Positions 1 through 7,910 are shown, counted from the first letter of the stretch. The stretch is 64,000 nucleotides of DNA from Spirochaetae bacterium HGW-Spirochaetae-1 (GCA_002839375.1 PGXY01000011.1:310001-374000), one strand, 5' to 3'. Numbers and translations are program-made. The notes: generated by a model not told the origin, from the letters alone.

Positions 1-168
1 GATGCTGCTCAGGTCAATGCGGGCCTCGTTCAGCAGCTTTTTCATGTTCTGGAAAATGGTGGCGGAATGAGTTCTATCCACTGTTTCATGGTGCATGAAG
101 ACATCAGCTTCCCTGCCGAGAATGATGAATTCCAGCGGTGTTGCCGTATCAAAGATCAGGATATTCAA
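1..168 (-). CDS. tsaB: TsaB, tRNA t6A modification protein (N-terminal part, cut by window edge)
   Basis: Only the first ~56 residues lie in the window; the gene runs off the left end. The start is TTG at 168-166 with GGAG at 180-177, and the protein opens NILIFDTATPLEF, the ASKHA-fold N-terminus of TsaB (usually KILxIDTS). TsaB partners TsaD and TsaE in making N6-threonylcarbamoyladenosine at tRNA position 37. It overlaps the end of tsaE by 20 bases, so the pair is translationally coupled. The call rests on the short N-terminus plus the tsaE neighbour. Confidence 0.75.
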   Translation of the reverse strand, partial: MNILIFDTATPLEFIILGREADVFMHHETVDRTHSATIFQNMKKLLNEARIDLSSI

Positions 169-577
169 TGGTTATGCTCCTGGTATTCTCGTCGATGTAA
201 TCAATGAAGATTCTGTGGGAATTTTCCGGCAGCCTGTTTCCCGCGTTTCCCGCCCATTCGATCACGGCCACGCCGTCTCCTTCCCAGTATTCCTCAAAGA
301 AGAGATTGTCGAATTCGTCATCGCGTTCGATGCGGTAAAGATCAAAATGATGCAGGGGCAGTGGCCCTTCATAGGATTCCAGCAGTGTGAAAGTCGGGCT
401 GGTGATATCATCCTCGATGCCCATGCCCAGGGCGATGCCCTTGGCGATAATTGTTTTTCCTGCGCCCAGATTGCCATGCAGGGCGAATACATCGCCTTTT
501 TTTGCCTGTCTGCCGATTTCGCGGAAAAATTCAAGGGTTTCCTCCGCTGAATGGGTGACGATGGTCTCTTTTTTCAT
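149..577 (-). CDS. tsaE: TsaE, ATPase of tRNA threonylcarbamoyladenosine synthesis
   Basis: 142 residues, the usual length for the family. The Walker A loop reads GNLGAGKTIIAKG near residues 36-48, followed by SPTF (switch-like TSPTF) near 58-62 and the HFDLYRI motif near 77-83, all hallmarks of TsaE. It is a P-loop ATPase that binds the TsaB-TsaD complex and is needed for multiple rounds of t6A synthesis. It is co-transcribed with tsaB. The upstream gap to the divergent tetR gene carries repeated TTGTATAA-type motifs. Confidence 0.95.
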   Translation of the reverse strand: MKKETIVTHSAEETLEFFREIGRQAKKGDVFALHGNLGAGKTIIAKGIALGMGIEDDITSPTFTLLESYEGPLPLHHFDLYRIERDDEFDNLFFEEYWEGDGVAVIEWAGNAGNRLPENSHRIFIDYIDENTRSITIEYPDL

Positions 578-627
578 ATGATAGTTATTCAGAATTACAT
601 AAAATAATTGAAATAATAAACGCCATT

Positions 628-699
628 TTGTATTATAACATAATATTATACAATTGAAATTCTTTTATACAACCGTTCTGTGCATGCGATTGTATAAAA
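628..699. promoter_or_regulatory. Cluster of TTGTATAA/TTATACAA repeats, candidate TetR operator
   Basis: TTATACAA occurs at 646-653 and 665-672, and its reverse complement TTGTATAA at 690-697; a one-base variant TTGTATTA lies at 628-635. The 663-672 and 690-699 copies form a perfect 10-base inverted repeat (TTTTATACAA / TTGTATAAAA). GTTCTG (675-680) and CAGAAC (700-705) add an interleaved inverted repeat. The position between tsaE and the tetR gene at 809 fits autoregulation, but this is inference. Confidence 0.45.
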
Positions 700-808
700 C
701 AGAACAGCTTTTGCAATCATGATTTAGTGCTTGATTATTTGTTCAAAAGCTGGCAGAAGTGCAAAAAAAAGAATAAATCAGAATAAATGTTGAGGAGTAA
801 ACAATCAA

Positions 809-1405
809 ATGATGGTTAAAAAGGAAGATAAAATACAGAAAAAGAAAAAAATCATCATAGATGCCCTGAAGGTACGTCTGAGGAACGATGTATACTCAAA
901 AATAACGGTTCAGGATATTGCCGATGAGGCCGGGTTCTCCAAGGGTGGAGTGCTTCATTATTTTGCAACAAAAGAGGATATCTACCTGTCGCTCATCGAG
1001 GATATTTTTAATGAGTTTGATGTTGCCCACCGTCAGATTCTTCAGATGGGTCTGGAAGCCGACTCCATGGCGCCCATGTCGGCACTGGTTGGCGTCGAGA
1101 ATTTTATCCTCGATAAAACCAATATTCGGATAATTATCAACCTCATTCTCTACGCCTTCGAAGATGAGAAAATACTCAAAATACTGAAAACTTACATAAG
1201 TCGTCTCAGAATATTTTATGATAATATCATCATCAATGACAGAAAATCCGTACCCACACGGCGTCGTTCCGATCTCGATGTTAAATATCTCTCACGTATT
1301 GTACAGACCATCGTAATCTTCATCGGCATTCTCGAATCCATAGATCCCATTGAACTGGACCATGTGGAGATTGTAAAGTATGTTACATCCCTTTTAAAAG
1401 CGTAA
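809..1405 (+). CDS. TetR/AcrR family transcriptional regulator
   Basis: 198 residues. The N-terminal helix-turn-helix includes ITVQDIADEAGFSKGGVLHYFATKEDIYLSLI at about residues 32-63, the standard TetR DNA-binding pattern. The C-terminal ligand-binding half is not diagnostic. GAGGAG lies about ten bases before the ATG at 809. The downstream DUF115 gene begins only 15 bases after the stop, so the two may be co-transcribed. The repeated TTGTATAA motifs upstream are a plausible self-operator. The ligand and regulon are unknown. Confidence 0.85.
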   Translation: MMVKKEDKIQKKKKIIIDALKVRLRNDVYSKITVQDIADEAGFSKGGVLHYFATKEDIYLSLIEDIFNEFDVAHRQILQMGLEADSMAPMSALVGVENFILDKTNIRIIINLILYAFEDEKILKILKTYISRLRIFYDNIIINDRKSVPTRRRSDLDVKYLSRIVQTIVIFIGILESIDPIELDHVEIVKYVTSLLKA

Positions 1406-1420
1406 CATGTACTGAGTTCA

Positions 1421-2332
1421 ATGATCGACAAGGGGATACTGTATTCAAATCTCAATAGCGGGCTTATTTTTGAGCGGTTTTCCGCCTTTGAAAGAAATCT
1501 GGAAAAAAACCTGCCCTATATCCGGCGGCATGGTGGACTTCAGGGAATCATGCCCCTTCTGGCAGGCAAACATGTTATTATCGCCGGGGCGGGCCCTTCC
1601 CTGGAAAAGGATCTGCATTTTTTGAAAAAATATCAGTTCCGCCGGGAGCTCGTCATTATTTCCACGGATATGGCCCTCAGGCCCCTTGTGCGCAACGGGA
1701 TAGTTCCCGGATTCGTCATTTCCTGCGAAACGACTCCTGTGGATTTTTTCGGAGGACTTGATACGAGGAAGATGCGGCTCCTGGCGTTTACCTGCATGTC
1801 CGGGATCAATGTGCGGAAATGGGGGGGGGAAATGCATTTTTATAACTGGATGCTTCACGAGGAGCCCTTTAGCGCGTTATGGGAAAAGGCCGGGAAGGAG
1901 CTGGGATTTGTCGCTACGGCGAGCCTGGTCACCACGCAGGCCGTGGCCATAGCCCTGGGGTGCGGCATCCAATCGCTTCTCCTCTGTGGAAACGATATGG
2001 CCTTTCTGGACAGGTTTTATCTACGTGAATCTCTTGTCCATGCCCGGCATCTGCTCGGCCAGACGCGGCTGAAGCCGATGCCTGCTCTTGAAATGGAGAT
2101 TTCCCGGAGGGCCCGGGAGTATGAAATTCATCGCGATGGAAAGGGGTTTTATACCAATTCCCAGTTTCTCGCGGCAAAATTATGGCTGGAAGAACTTCTG
2201 GAGACCCAGGCTGTGCCGGTTTTCGATTGCAGCGTGCCGGGATGCTCTGTGAAAAGCGTCAGGAAGACACATATTCGGGATTATTTTCTCATGTTTGAAA
2301 CGAGAAAAAAACGGAAAGGGAGGCAACGGTGA
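1421..2332 (+). CDS. DUF115 / Maf-family protein, probable flagellin glycosylation factor
   Basis: 303 residues. The segment HVIIAGAGPSLEKDL (about residues 49-63) followed by ISTDMALRPLVRNGIVPGFVIS is the DUF115 (6-hydroxymethylpterin pyrophosphokinase MptE-like, Maf) core, and LLLCGNDMAF is a second conserved block. Maf proteins are required for glycosylation of flagellins with nonulosonic acids in other bacteria. The stop overlaps the flbD start, which links it to flagellar genes. No good ribosome binding site precedes the ATG at 1421. A run of eight G at 1821-1828 lies inside the gene and could allow slippage. The exact substrate cannot be read from sequence. Confidence 0.8.
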   Translation: MIDKGILYSNLNSGLIFERFSAFERNLEKNLPYIRRHGGLQGIMPLLAGKHVIIAGAGPSLEKDLHFLKKYQFRRELVIISTDMALRPLVRNGIVPGFVISCETTPVDFFGGLDTRKMRLLAFTCMSGINVRKWGGEMHFYNWMLHEEPFSALWEKAGKELGFVATASLVTTQAVAIALGCGIQSLLLCGNDMAFLDRFYLRESLVHARHLLGQTRLKPMPALEMEISRRAREYEIHRDGKGFYTNSQFLAAKLWLEELLETQAVPVFDCSVPGCSVKSVRKTHIRDYFLMFETRKKRKGRQR

Positions 2333-2559
2333 TTACTCTTCATAAATTTAACGGTGAAATTTTTACGCTTAATGCGTCGCACATCGAAACCGTGGAGGAA
2401 AAACCCGATACCGTCATCACACTGGTGAATGACAGAAAGTACCTCGTAAAGGAATCCATGGAAGAGGTATTGCAGAAAACGATTGAATACTTTTCCAAAC
2501 TGCATGTGGGTGCAGGCACCCTGAGCATTGAAAGGCTGGATAGGGGCAAAGACCGCTGA
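2329..2559 (+). CDS. flbD: FlbD family flagellar protein
   Basis: 76 residues, normal for FlbD. The pattern MITLHKFNGEIFTLNASHIETVEEKPDTVITL is the family signature (short NG turn, LN..HIE, PDT.ITL). The start is GTG at 2329 with GGGAGG just upstream, overlapping the last codon of the DUF115 gene. FlbD proteins sit in spirochaete and firmicute flagellar operons, usually just before motA and motB; their biochemical role is not settled. Here motA and motB do not follow: the next gene encodes a STAS protein. Confidence 0.9.
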   Translation: MITLHKFNGEIFTLNASHIETVEEKPDTVITLVNDRKYLVKESMEEVLQKTIEYFSKLHVGAGTLSIERLDRGKDR

Positions 2560-2642
2560 TACGGGAACAGTGGATCATTACATGTGCTGAAAATATCTTG
2601 ACAAATATGCATATCAGGGTTGATTTTATATAAGGTGGTGCC

Positions 2643-2984
2643 ATGGTAGATTTTAGTGTAGCGGAACATGACGATGTTATTATCATCAGCATCAGCGGTG
2701 AATTTTATCTGGAAAGCGTAAGTTATGCGGAGGAGCTCTGGAATGCACAGGTGTCCAGGAAGCCCCGTGTAATTGCCTTTAATTGCAAAAAAATTAAATA
2801 TATCGATTCGTCGGCCATAGGAATACTGGTTAAATTTCTCAACAGCTCGGCAAAAGCGAATGTCAAACTGGTTTTTTTTGATCTGAGCGAGACGGTCGTA
2901 ACGGTATTCAAAACAGCCAAGTTGAACAATTTTTTTACCACCATGTCAAAAGAAGAATTTGAAGCTGAATATATCACACATTGA
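2643..2984 (+). CDS. STAS-domain anti-sigma factor antagonist
   Basis: 113 residues forming a single STAS domain. KIKYIDSSAIGILVKFL at about residues 54-70 carries the conserved DSS, whose serine is the phosphorylated residue in SpoIIAA/RsbV-type antagonists. AAGGTGGTG precedes the ATG. Such proteins bind and release anti-sigma kinases according to their phosphorylation state. It lies between flbD and fliL, but a 400-base gap with its own promoter separates it from fliL, so a flagellar role is only suggested by position. Confidence 0.88.
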   Translation: MVDFSVAEHDDVIIISISGEFYLESVSYAEELWNAQVSRKPRVIAFNCKKIKYIDSSAIGILVKFLNSSAKANVKLVFFDLSETVVTVFKTAKLNNFFTTMSKEEFEAEYITH

Positions 2985-3384
2985 TCGCCCCTCTTTCCCG
3001 TTTTGAGTTTTTCGTGTAAATAAATATACCTTATCGATGAATTTTTTTGCTTTTCGCCATTCTTTTATGCCGAAAAACTAAAAAGAGCACATAGAGCCTG
3101 AAGCGGAACTATGTCGGAAGATTTGCCGTGCTCGTTTGAAGATGGGCCTGTATTCCTGTTTTGCGGCTTATTTTCCCTATGAAGAATGATGATAAAAGAT
3201 GTTACATATCAGGTAAAATGCATAAATTAATTGACATAAATGATAATTATATATTATTATGTCACATAAGTTTGCGCAAATTTGCCGGCGGGCAGAGTGT
3301 TGATTCCTGATTATATTCTTAGTACTTTTATTAGGGTGGGTGCTCCCCGCATTCGAATAAAAGATCAAAGCAAGGCGGTAGCAA
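2985..3384 (+). promoter_or_regulatory. Leader and promoter region of the flagellar export operon
   Basis: This 400-base stretch holds no convincing gene. A good sigma-70 promoter is visible: TTGACA at 3231-3236, an 18-base spacer and TATTAT at 3255-3260. Transcription would start near 3267, giving a leader of about 118 bases before fliL. The ribosome binding site of fliL (AAGGCGG) is weak. No sigma-28 box was found here. The part from 2985 to 3230 is AT-rich and shows nothing recognisable. Confidence 0.55.
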
Positions 3385-3912
3385 ATGGGCGACGATGAAA
3401 GGGATGATATAATTGAAGAGGAGGGGGCTGCTCCTGAAGAACCGGCAGGGTCCGGTGCCACCTCTAAAATCGTTAAAATACTGCTCTATGTGGCAGGAGG
3501 CATATTGCTCATTGTCCTGGTTACCGGTATATCCTATCTGGTGTCGAAGAATGTTCAGGAAAGCAATTATGAAAAAAGTCAGGATATCGTAGCGGCTCCG
3601 CCGCCTCCGCCCCTGAATACCTATGAGCTTCCTTCATTCTCAAAAACGACGGCGGACACTGAACCTCATTTTATCAAAATGCAGATTTCATTGGCTTATG
3701 AAATGAATGTGGAGCTGAATAACGAACTGGTAAACCGGAAGGATGAAATTCAGCACATTATCAACATACTCCTTCAGGGGAAAAAATATGAAGATTTGGA
3801 CTCGGTGAGCGATGCAGTGGAATTGGCCGAGGAAATTAAAGCTCATATAAACGTGAGGCTTATTTCAGGGAAAATTAAGGAAGTATATTTTAAGGAGTTT
3901 GTCGTAAATTAA
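3385..3912 (+). CDS. fliL: FliL, flagellar basal-body-associated protein
   Basis: 175 residues. An acidic cytoplasmic N-terminus is followed by one transmembrane segment at about residues 30-54 (ILLYVAGGILLIVLVTGISYLV), a proline-rich linker (APPPPPP) and a periplasmic FliL domain. The domain ends INVRLISGKIKEVYFKEFVVN, the typical FliL C-terminus. FliL surrounds the stator units and supports torque and stator activation. It is the first gene of the export run here, but it is not followed by fliM as is usual in this phylum. Confidence 0.92.
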   Translation: MGDDERDDIIEEEGAAPEEPAGSGATSKIVKILLYVAGGILLIVLVTGISYLVSKNVQESNYEKSQDIVAAPPPPPLNTYELPSFSKTTADTEPHFIKMQISLAYEMNVELNNELVNRKDEIQHIINILLQGKKYEDLDSVSDAVELAEEIKAHINVRLISGKIKEVYFKEFVVN

Positions 3913-4045
3913 GCCTGCTGCGTTGAAGTTCGAATTATTGTCTTAATGGTGCTGAACAATTTTTGTCTTTCGATGGCGATGGTTTAATCTTAAGAAGCGC
4001 CTGAGTTAATGTATATTGCCGCAGGCGGAAATAGTGGAGGATGCT

Positions 4046-5098
4046 ATGGGTGACGGCTCATTATCACAAGACGAAATTGATGCCCTGTTGCAGGGTGCCG
4101 ACGATATAGGAACGATTCCAGGGACTTCCCCCTCCATGGATTTTGGAGGATCATCGGGGATGTTTTCCGGCATGGAACAGAATTCCGTCAGGGACCTGCT
4201 TAACGGCATCGTCGGTTCTGTGGCACCTTCGCTGGCCGGTTACCTGGGAGGCAAAAACCTGGTCATCACCAATGCGGTGGTGGAGGGGAAAAATCGCGAT
4301 GCTATCATGGGAGAATTTCCTTCCCGGTACGTTCAGGTCGCAATGGATTACAGCGGCGTTGTAAGCGGAAAGAACCTTGTCATATTCAATCTCGCCGATG
4401 CAGGATCCATATCCTCTCTCATGATGGGTGATGAGTCCGGTGTAGCTCCGGCAGAGATGACCGAGGCGCATCAGAGCACGATCCAGGAGTTCACTAACCA
4501 GCTTCTTTCATCAATCGCAACACAGCTGGGCAACCGTCTGGGGGGCGGGATCGGTACGACACCGGCAGTGCTTTCCATGGTGCGGAATGCCAAAGAGTTG
4601 CAGCTGCCTCCGGGCGATCTGGTTAAAATCACATACGATATTATAATTGAAGGCGTTGTCAATTCTAAGCTGTATCATATAATGGACGCTAATCTGGCTT
4701 CCTCCATGTCACGGGGAGGAGGAATGCAGACCCAGTCCATGGGACCACCCCAGACATATCAGCAGCAGGCTTCCCAGGTGGGCATAAGCCCGGTGAAGTT
4801 TCCGCCTCTCGATGAAGGGATATCGCAGAGCGCTGTCGGTGATATATCTCTGCTGCTCGACGTTCCCATGACGCTCACCGTGGAGTTGGGTAGAACATCC
4901 AAACTGGTACAGGAAATACTGGGCCTTGGTGAAGGTTCCATCATCGAGCTTGATAAACTGGCCGGTGAGCCTGTCGACCTCCTGGTTAACGGAAAGCTCA
5001 TTGCAAAGGGAGAGGTTGTTGTAATAGACGAGAATTTCGGTGTCAGGGTAACGGATATCGTAAGTCCCGATGAACGTCTGACCGGAATGAGGCCCTAG
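4046..5098 (+). CDS. fliY: FliY/FliN-type flagellar motor switch protein
   Basis: 350 residues from the ATG at 4046, which has GGAGG at 4036-4040; the longer reading from TTG at 4016 lacks such a site. The N-terminal LSQDEIDALLQG is the FliM/FliY motif that binds CheY~P. The middle (about 45-215) resembles a CheC-like phosphatase fold (TEAHQSTIQEFTNQLLSS). The C-terminal ~80 residues are a SpoA/FliN domain (LLDVPMTLTVELGRTSKLVQEILGLGEGSIIELDKLAGEPVDLLVNG). It forms the cytoplasmic C-ring. No separate fliM is visible in the window. Confidence 0.93.
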   Translation: MGDGSLSQDEIDALLQGADDIGTIPGTSPSMDFGGSSGMFSGMEQNSVRDLLNGIVGSVAPSLAGYLGGKNLVITNAVVEGKNRDAIMGEFPSRYVQVAMDYSGVVSGKNLVIFNLADAGSISSLMMGDESGVAPAEMTEAHQSTIQEFTNQLLSSIATQLGNRLGGGIGTTPAVLSMVRNAKELQLPPGDLVKITYDIIIEGVVNSKLYHIMDANLASSMSRGGGMQTQSMGPPQTYQQQASQVGISPVKFPPLDEGISQSAVGDISLLLDVPMTLTVELGRTSKLVQEILGLGEGSIIELDKLAGEPVDLLVNGKLIAKGEVVVIDENFGVRVTDIVSPDERLTGMRP

Positions 5099-5107
5099 AT
5101 TGTTGCG

Positions 5108-5138
5108 AGTCCCGCCATTAAAAACTAATGACGGGACT
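5108..5138 (+). other. Intergenic hairpin between fliY and fliO
   Basis: AGTCCCG (5108-5114) and CATTA (5116-5120) pair with TAATG (5126-5130) and CGGGACT (5132-5138), leaving one C-A mismatch and a five-base loop. No U tract follows, so it is not a standard terminator. It may stabilise mRNA ends or adjust expression of fliO relative to fliY. Confidence 0.6.
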
Positions 5139-5209
5139 GAAATATAATGAGACATAACATGATTGTACTGGAAAAAATAAATAATTACGGGAAACGGAAT
5201 GGAGCACGC

Positions 5210-5974
5210 ATGGCGGGGTTTCTTCTCCTTGTGCTGTTTCTGATTACCCTTGCCGATGTCGCGCTCCTTGCTGAAAAGAAAAAAAAGGTCCAGTCCCCCG
5301 GCGCGGTAAAGGTAGAAAAAACTGCCGACCCGGCCGACAAGCTGAAGAAGAACGAAAAAACCGGAACTGAAGGGAATGCGGAGTCAACCGTGGAAGAAAA
5401 ACAGCCCCTGGTGAAGGAAGAACCGGGTATTCCGGGAATAACCGACAAGGAATACACTGAGGATGATTTCAAACCAAAAGCGGAAGAAGAGTCCTATGCA
5501 TGGATGATAATAAAGACGATCCTGATCCTGGGCATTCTCGTAGGGGCCTTCTATTACTTTTTTCAGTTTGTCACCAAAAAGGCGGGAATAAACATACAGG
5601 GCGAGGATGTGGTGAGGATACTCTCCGTCGTCCCCGTTGGTCAGAATAAATATATTCAGGTTGTAGACCTGGCAGGGAAAATACTGGTTCTCGGCATTGC
5701 CGACAGCGGGATTAATCTCATAACTGAAATAACCAGCAAGGAAGAAATGGACAGAATCCGGTTGCTGGGCTCACGTTCAAAACCGGTTCCCGAGGGCGGC
5801 TTTCAGGAATATATTAAAACCCAGATCGGCAGGGTAATTGAAAAAATAAACGACAAATATGAGCACAATACAACGACCGATACCATGCTGGGCGGTGATT
5901 CCGGCGTTGATCTGGATTATCTGAAGCGACAGAAGAAGAGATTGAAGCACTTGAATGGTAATGGCGATGAATAA
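5210..5974 (+). CDS. fliO: FliO-type flagellar biosynthesis protein
   Basis: 254 residues from the ATG at 5210, which has GGAG at 5201-5204; earlier in-frame ATGs (5147, 5159) have no such site. A signal-like stretch (MAGFLLLVLFLITLADVALL) leads into a charged, lysine- and glutamate-rich periplasmic segment. One transmembrane helix follows (IIKTILILGILVGAFYYFFQFV), then a FliO domain (VVRILSVVPVGQNKYIQVVDLAGKILVLGIADSGINLITEI). FliO assists assembly of the FliPQR export gate. It overlaps fliP by 8 bases. Called fliZ in some spirochaetes. Confidence 0.88.
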   Translation: MAGFLLLVLFLITLADVALLAEKKKKVQSPGAVKVEKTADPADKLKKNEKTGTEGNAESTVEEKQPLVKEEPGIPGITDKEYTEDDFKPKAEEESYAWMIIKTILILGILVGAFYYFFQFVTKKAGINIQGEDVVRILSVVPVGQNKYIQVVDLAGKILVLGIADSGINLITEITSKEEMDRIRLLGSRSKPVPEGGFQEYIKTQIGRVIEKINDKYEHNTTTDTMLGGDSGVDLDYLKRQKKRLKHLNGNGDE

Positions 5975-6731
5975 AAAATACCTGTTGATAATCATGCTGG
6001 CGCTTTTGTTTGTGCCGGTGCTTGTTCATGCACAGAATGCCGGCGGAGTCCGCATGCCCATACCCAAAATCGCCTTTGACATAGAAGAGGCAGGGTCCCC
6101 GAAAGATGTTGCACTAAGCCTCCAGGTTCTGTTCCTCCTGACCATATTGACGCTGGCACCATCCATCATTCTCATGACCACGGCCTTTACGCGGGTCGTT
6201 ATCGTGCTGGATTTTGTTAAAAGGGCACTTTCCCTTCAGCAGATGCCGCCTAACCAGGTGATAGTCGGTCTGTCGCTCTTTCTTACTTTTTTTATTATGG
6301 CTCCCACTTTTACGGAAATTAATGATACGGCCCTGCAGCCCTATCTTAACGGCAAAATAAACAACACCCAATTTTTTGACAAAGGCATGAAGCCTCTGAG
6401 GGGGTTCATGTTCAGGCAGACCAGGGAAAAGGATATTGCGCTTTTTATAAAGCTGGCCAAGATCGAGAAGCCCAAGAACAAGGAAGATGTGCCGTCATTT
6501 TGCCTGATTCCGGCATTTATGATCAGCGAGCTTAAACGCGCCTTTGAAATCGGTGTGTATTTATTTATTCCCTTTATCGTTATCGACATGATAGTGGCAA
6601 GCGCTTTAATGGCCATGGGTATGATAATGCTGCCCCCGGTTATGATATCGCTGCCTTTCAAGATCATTCTTTTTATTCTTGTGGACGGCTGGAATCTGCT
6701 TGTCTATGAATTGGTACGGTCTTTCAGATAA
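5967..6731 (+). CDS. fliP: FliP, flagellar type III export gate protein
   Basis: 254 residues from the ATG at 5967, which overlaps the fliO stop; in-frame ATGs at 5955 and 5961 are possible. A cleavable-looking signal peptide (LLIIMLALLFVPVLVHAQ) precedes the conserved FliP core: TILTLAPSIILMTTAFTRVVIVL, PPNQVIVGLSLFLTFF, and the C-terminal helices with DMIVASALMAMGMIMLPPVMISLPFKIILFILVDGWNLL. FliP forms the pentameric core of the export channel with FliQ and FliR. Length and motifs are typical. Confidence 0.97.
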   Translation: MNKKYLLIIMLALLFVPVLVHAQNAGGVRMPIPKIAFDIEEAGSPKDVALSLQVLFLLTILTLAPSIILMTTAFTRVVIVLDFVKRALSLQQMPPNQVIVGLSLFLTFFIMAPTFTEINDTALQPYLNGKINNTQFFDKGMKPLRGFMFRQTREKDIALFIKLAKIEKPKNKEDVPSFCLIPAFMISELKRAFEIGVYLFIPFIVIDMIVASALMAMGMIMLPPVMISLPFKIILFILVDGWNLLVYELVRSFR

Positions 6732-6740
6732 GTGCAATAT

Positions 6741-6771
6741 CCGCTTGAAGGGATGTAAAGACCCTTTGCGG
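6741..6771 (+). other. Intergenic hairpin between fliP and fliQ
   Basis: CCGC (6741-6744) pairs with GCGG (6768-6771), and AAGGG (6748-6752) pairs with CCCTT (6762-6766). No U tract follows. It is one of three such hairpins in the gaps of the export-gate genes. Confidence 0.5.
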
Positions 6772-6800
6772 AACAGGTAAGTCGGGTTGAGGAAAAAACA

Positions 6801-7073
6801 ATGACAGATATAATGGTAATAAAAATACTGCGTGAATCCTTGATGACGACATTGATCGTGTCGGCACCCATAATGGGAATAGGAATGATAGTAGGTCTTA
6901 TCGTGGCGATATTTCAGACAACCACTTCAATACAGGAACAGACGCTGACCTTTGTTCCTAAGATTATAGCCATTTTTGCCGCATTGCTCATTTTCGCCTC
7001 GTGGATGATACGAACGCTCGTGAACTATACATACAATGTTTTTGAGATGATAGGGAAAATGGGCGGGGGGTGA
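6801..7073 (+). CDS. fliQ: FliQ, flagellar type III export gate protein
   Basis: 90 residues with two transmembrane helices, the standard FliQ size. It shows VGLIVAIFQTTTSIQEQTLTFVPKI, the family signature, and ends in a short amphipathic tail. GAGGAA precedes the ATG. The stop TGA overlaps the fliR start (TGATG), so the two are translationally coupled. FliQ packs around the FliP5-FliR1 core of the export gate in the inner membrane. Confidence 0.97.
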   Translation: MTDIMVIKILRESLMTTLIVSAPIMGIGMIVGLIVAIFQTTTSIQEQTLTFVPKIIAIFAALLIFASWMIRTLVNYTYNVFEMIGKMGGG

Positions 7074-7852
7074 TGGAGTATTTTGTATATCATTTCCAGG
7101 TGTTTTTGCTGATCATGATGCGAATGAGCGCCATGATCGTCATAGCACCGTTTTATTCCAGCGCTGTCATACCGATGAGGTTGAAAGCGCTTCTTTCGTT
7201 TCTTATAGCGCTTGTTATTTTTCCCATAATAGCCTCGCACGGCTATAAGATAACGGGGAATATGGGAATATATTATCTCATGGTTTTACGGGAAGTGGTC
7301 ATCGGGCTGTATATCGGCTTTCTCGTATCGGTTATGTTCGCGTCTTTTCAGCTCGCCGGGCAGTTGTTTTCGGTGCAGATGGGCTTCGGTATAAACGAAG
7401 TGCTGGATCCCCTGGGGCAGGTTTCGGTGCCCCTGATCGGACAGCTTCAGAACCTGATAGGGCTTCTGATTTTTCTTGCTATCGGCGGGCATCACTTTCT
7501 TATTGAGGCCCTGTACAGGTCATATGAACTGGCGCCTCTGGTCAGTGCGGACAAGGCTGTGATGGGGCAGCTTTTTAAATATCTCATGTATACCTTCAGC
7601 GGGATGTTTATAGTGGCTATAAAAATAGCACTTCCCATCGTAGGCGTACTGTTCCTCATCTCGGTGAGCATGGGTGTGCTGGCCAAGGCGGCTCCGCAGA
7701 TGAATATCATGATGATGGGATTTCCCTTCAGCATTGTTGTCGCTTTTGGACTATTGATAATAACGGCCCCGCTCGTGGTGCGGATTATGCAGGTATCACT
7801 GGAGCGGACCTTTACATTTGTGGTAAAGGTGCTGCATCACTGGCCAGGGTGA
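7073..7852 (+). CDS. fliR: FliR, flagellar type III export gate protein
   Basis: 259 residues, multi-spanning. Typical FliR features are RMSAMIVIAPFYSSAVIPMRLKALLSFLIAL near the N-terminus, LVSVMFASFQLAGQLFSVQMGFGINEVLDPL in the middle, and GVLAKAAPQMNIMMMGFPFSIVVAFGLLI near the end. FliR completes the export gate and contacts FlhB. The ATG at 7073 overlaps the fliQ stop; GTG at 7070 would add one residue. Confidence 0.96.
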   Translation: MEYFVYHFQVFLLIMMRMSAMIVIAPFYSSAVIPMRLKALLSFLIALVIFPIIASHGYKITGNMGIYYLMVLREVVIGLYIGFLVSVMFASFQLAGQLFSVQMGFGINEVLDPLGQVSVPLIGQLQNLIGLLIFLAIGGHHFLIEALYRSYELAPLVSADKAVMGQLFKYLMYTFSGMFIVAIKIALPIVGVLFLISVSMGVLAKAAPQMNIMMMGFPFSIVVAFGLLIITAPLVVRIMQVSLERTFTFVVKVLHHWPG

Positions 7853-7869
7853 TCTGTTTTGAAAAACCG

Positions 7870-7886
7870 GCAGGTATTTCACCTGC
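7870..7886 (+). other. Intergenic hairpin between fliR and flhB
   Basis: GCAGGT (7870-7875) pairs with ACCTGC (7881-7886) around a five-base loop. No U tract follows. It is small and could occur by chance, but it matches the pattern of the other gaps in this operon. Confidence 0.35.
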
Positions 7887-7910
7887 TGATTATATGTTAA
7901 GGATGAAAGT

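Noticed and set aside
95-550. 151-residue open frame antisense to tsaE
   Set aside because: tsaE has clear motifs on the minus strand; this frame has no recognisable protein features.
1249-1276. Stretch encoding PTRRRSDL in the first tetR gene that resembles an Illumina adapter end (CCTACACGACGCTCTTCCGATCT-like)
   Set aside because: Only about 18 of 24 bases agree and the frame reads through into normal TetR sequence. Adapter contamination would be near exact.
2598-2631. TTGACA at 2598 followed by TATATA as a promoter for the STAS gene
   Set aside because: The spacing to the only -10-like hexamer is about 22 bases, and it would start transcription inside the ribosome binding site.
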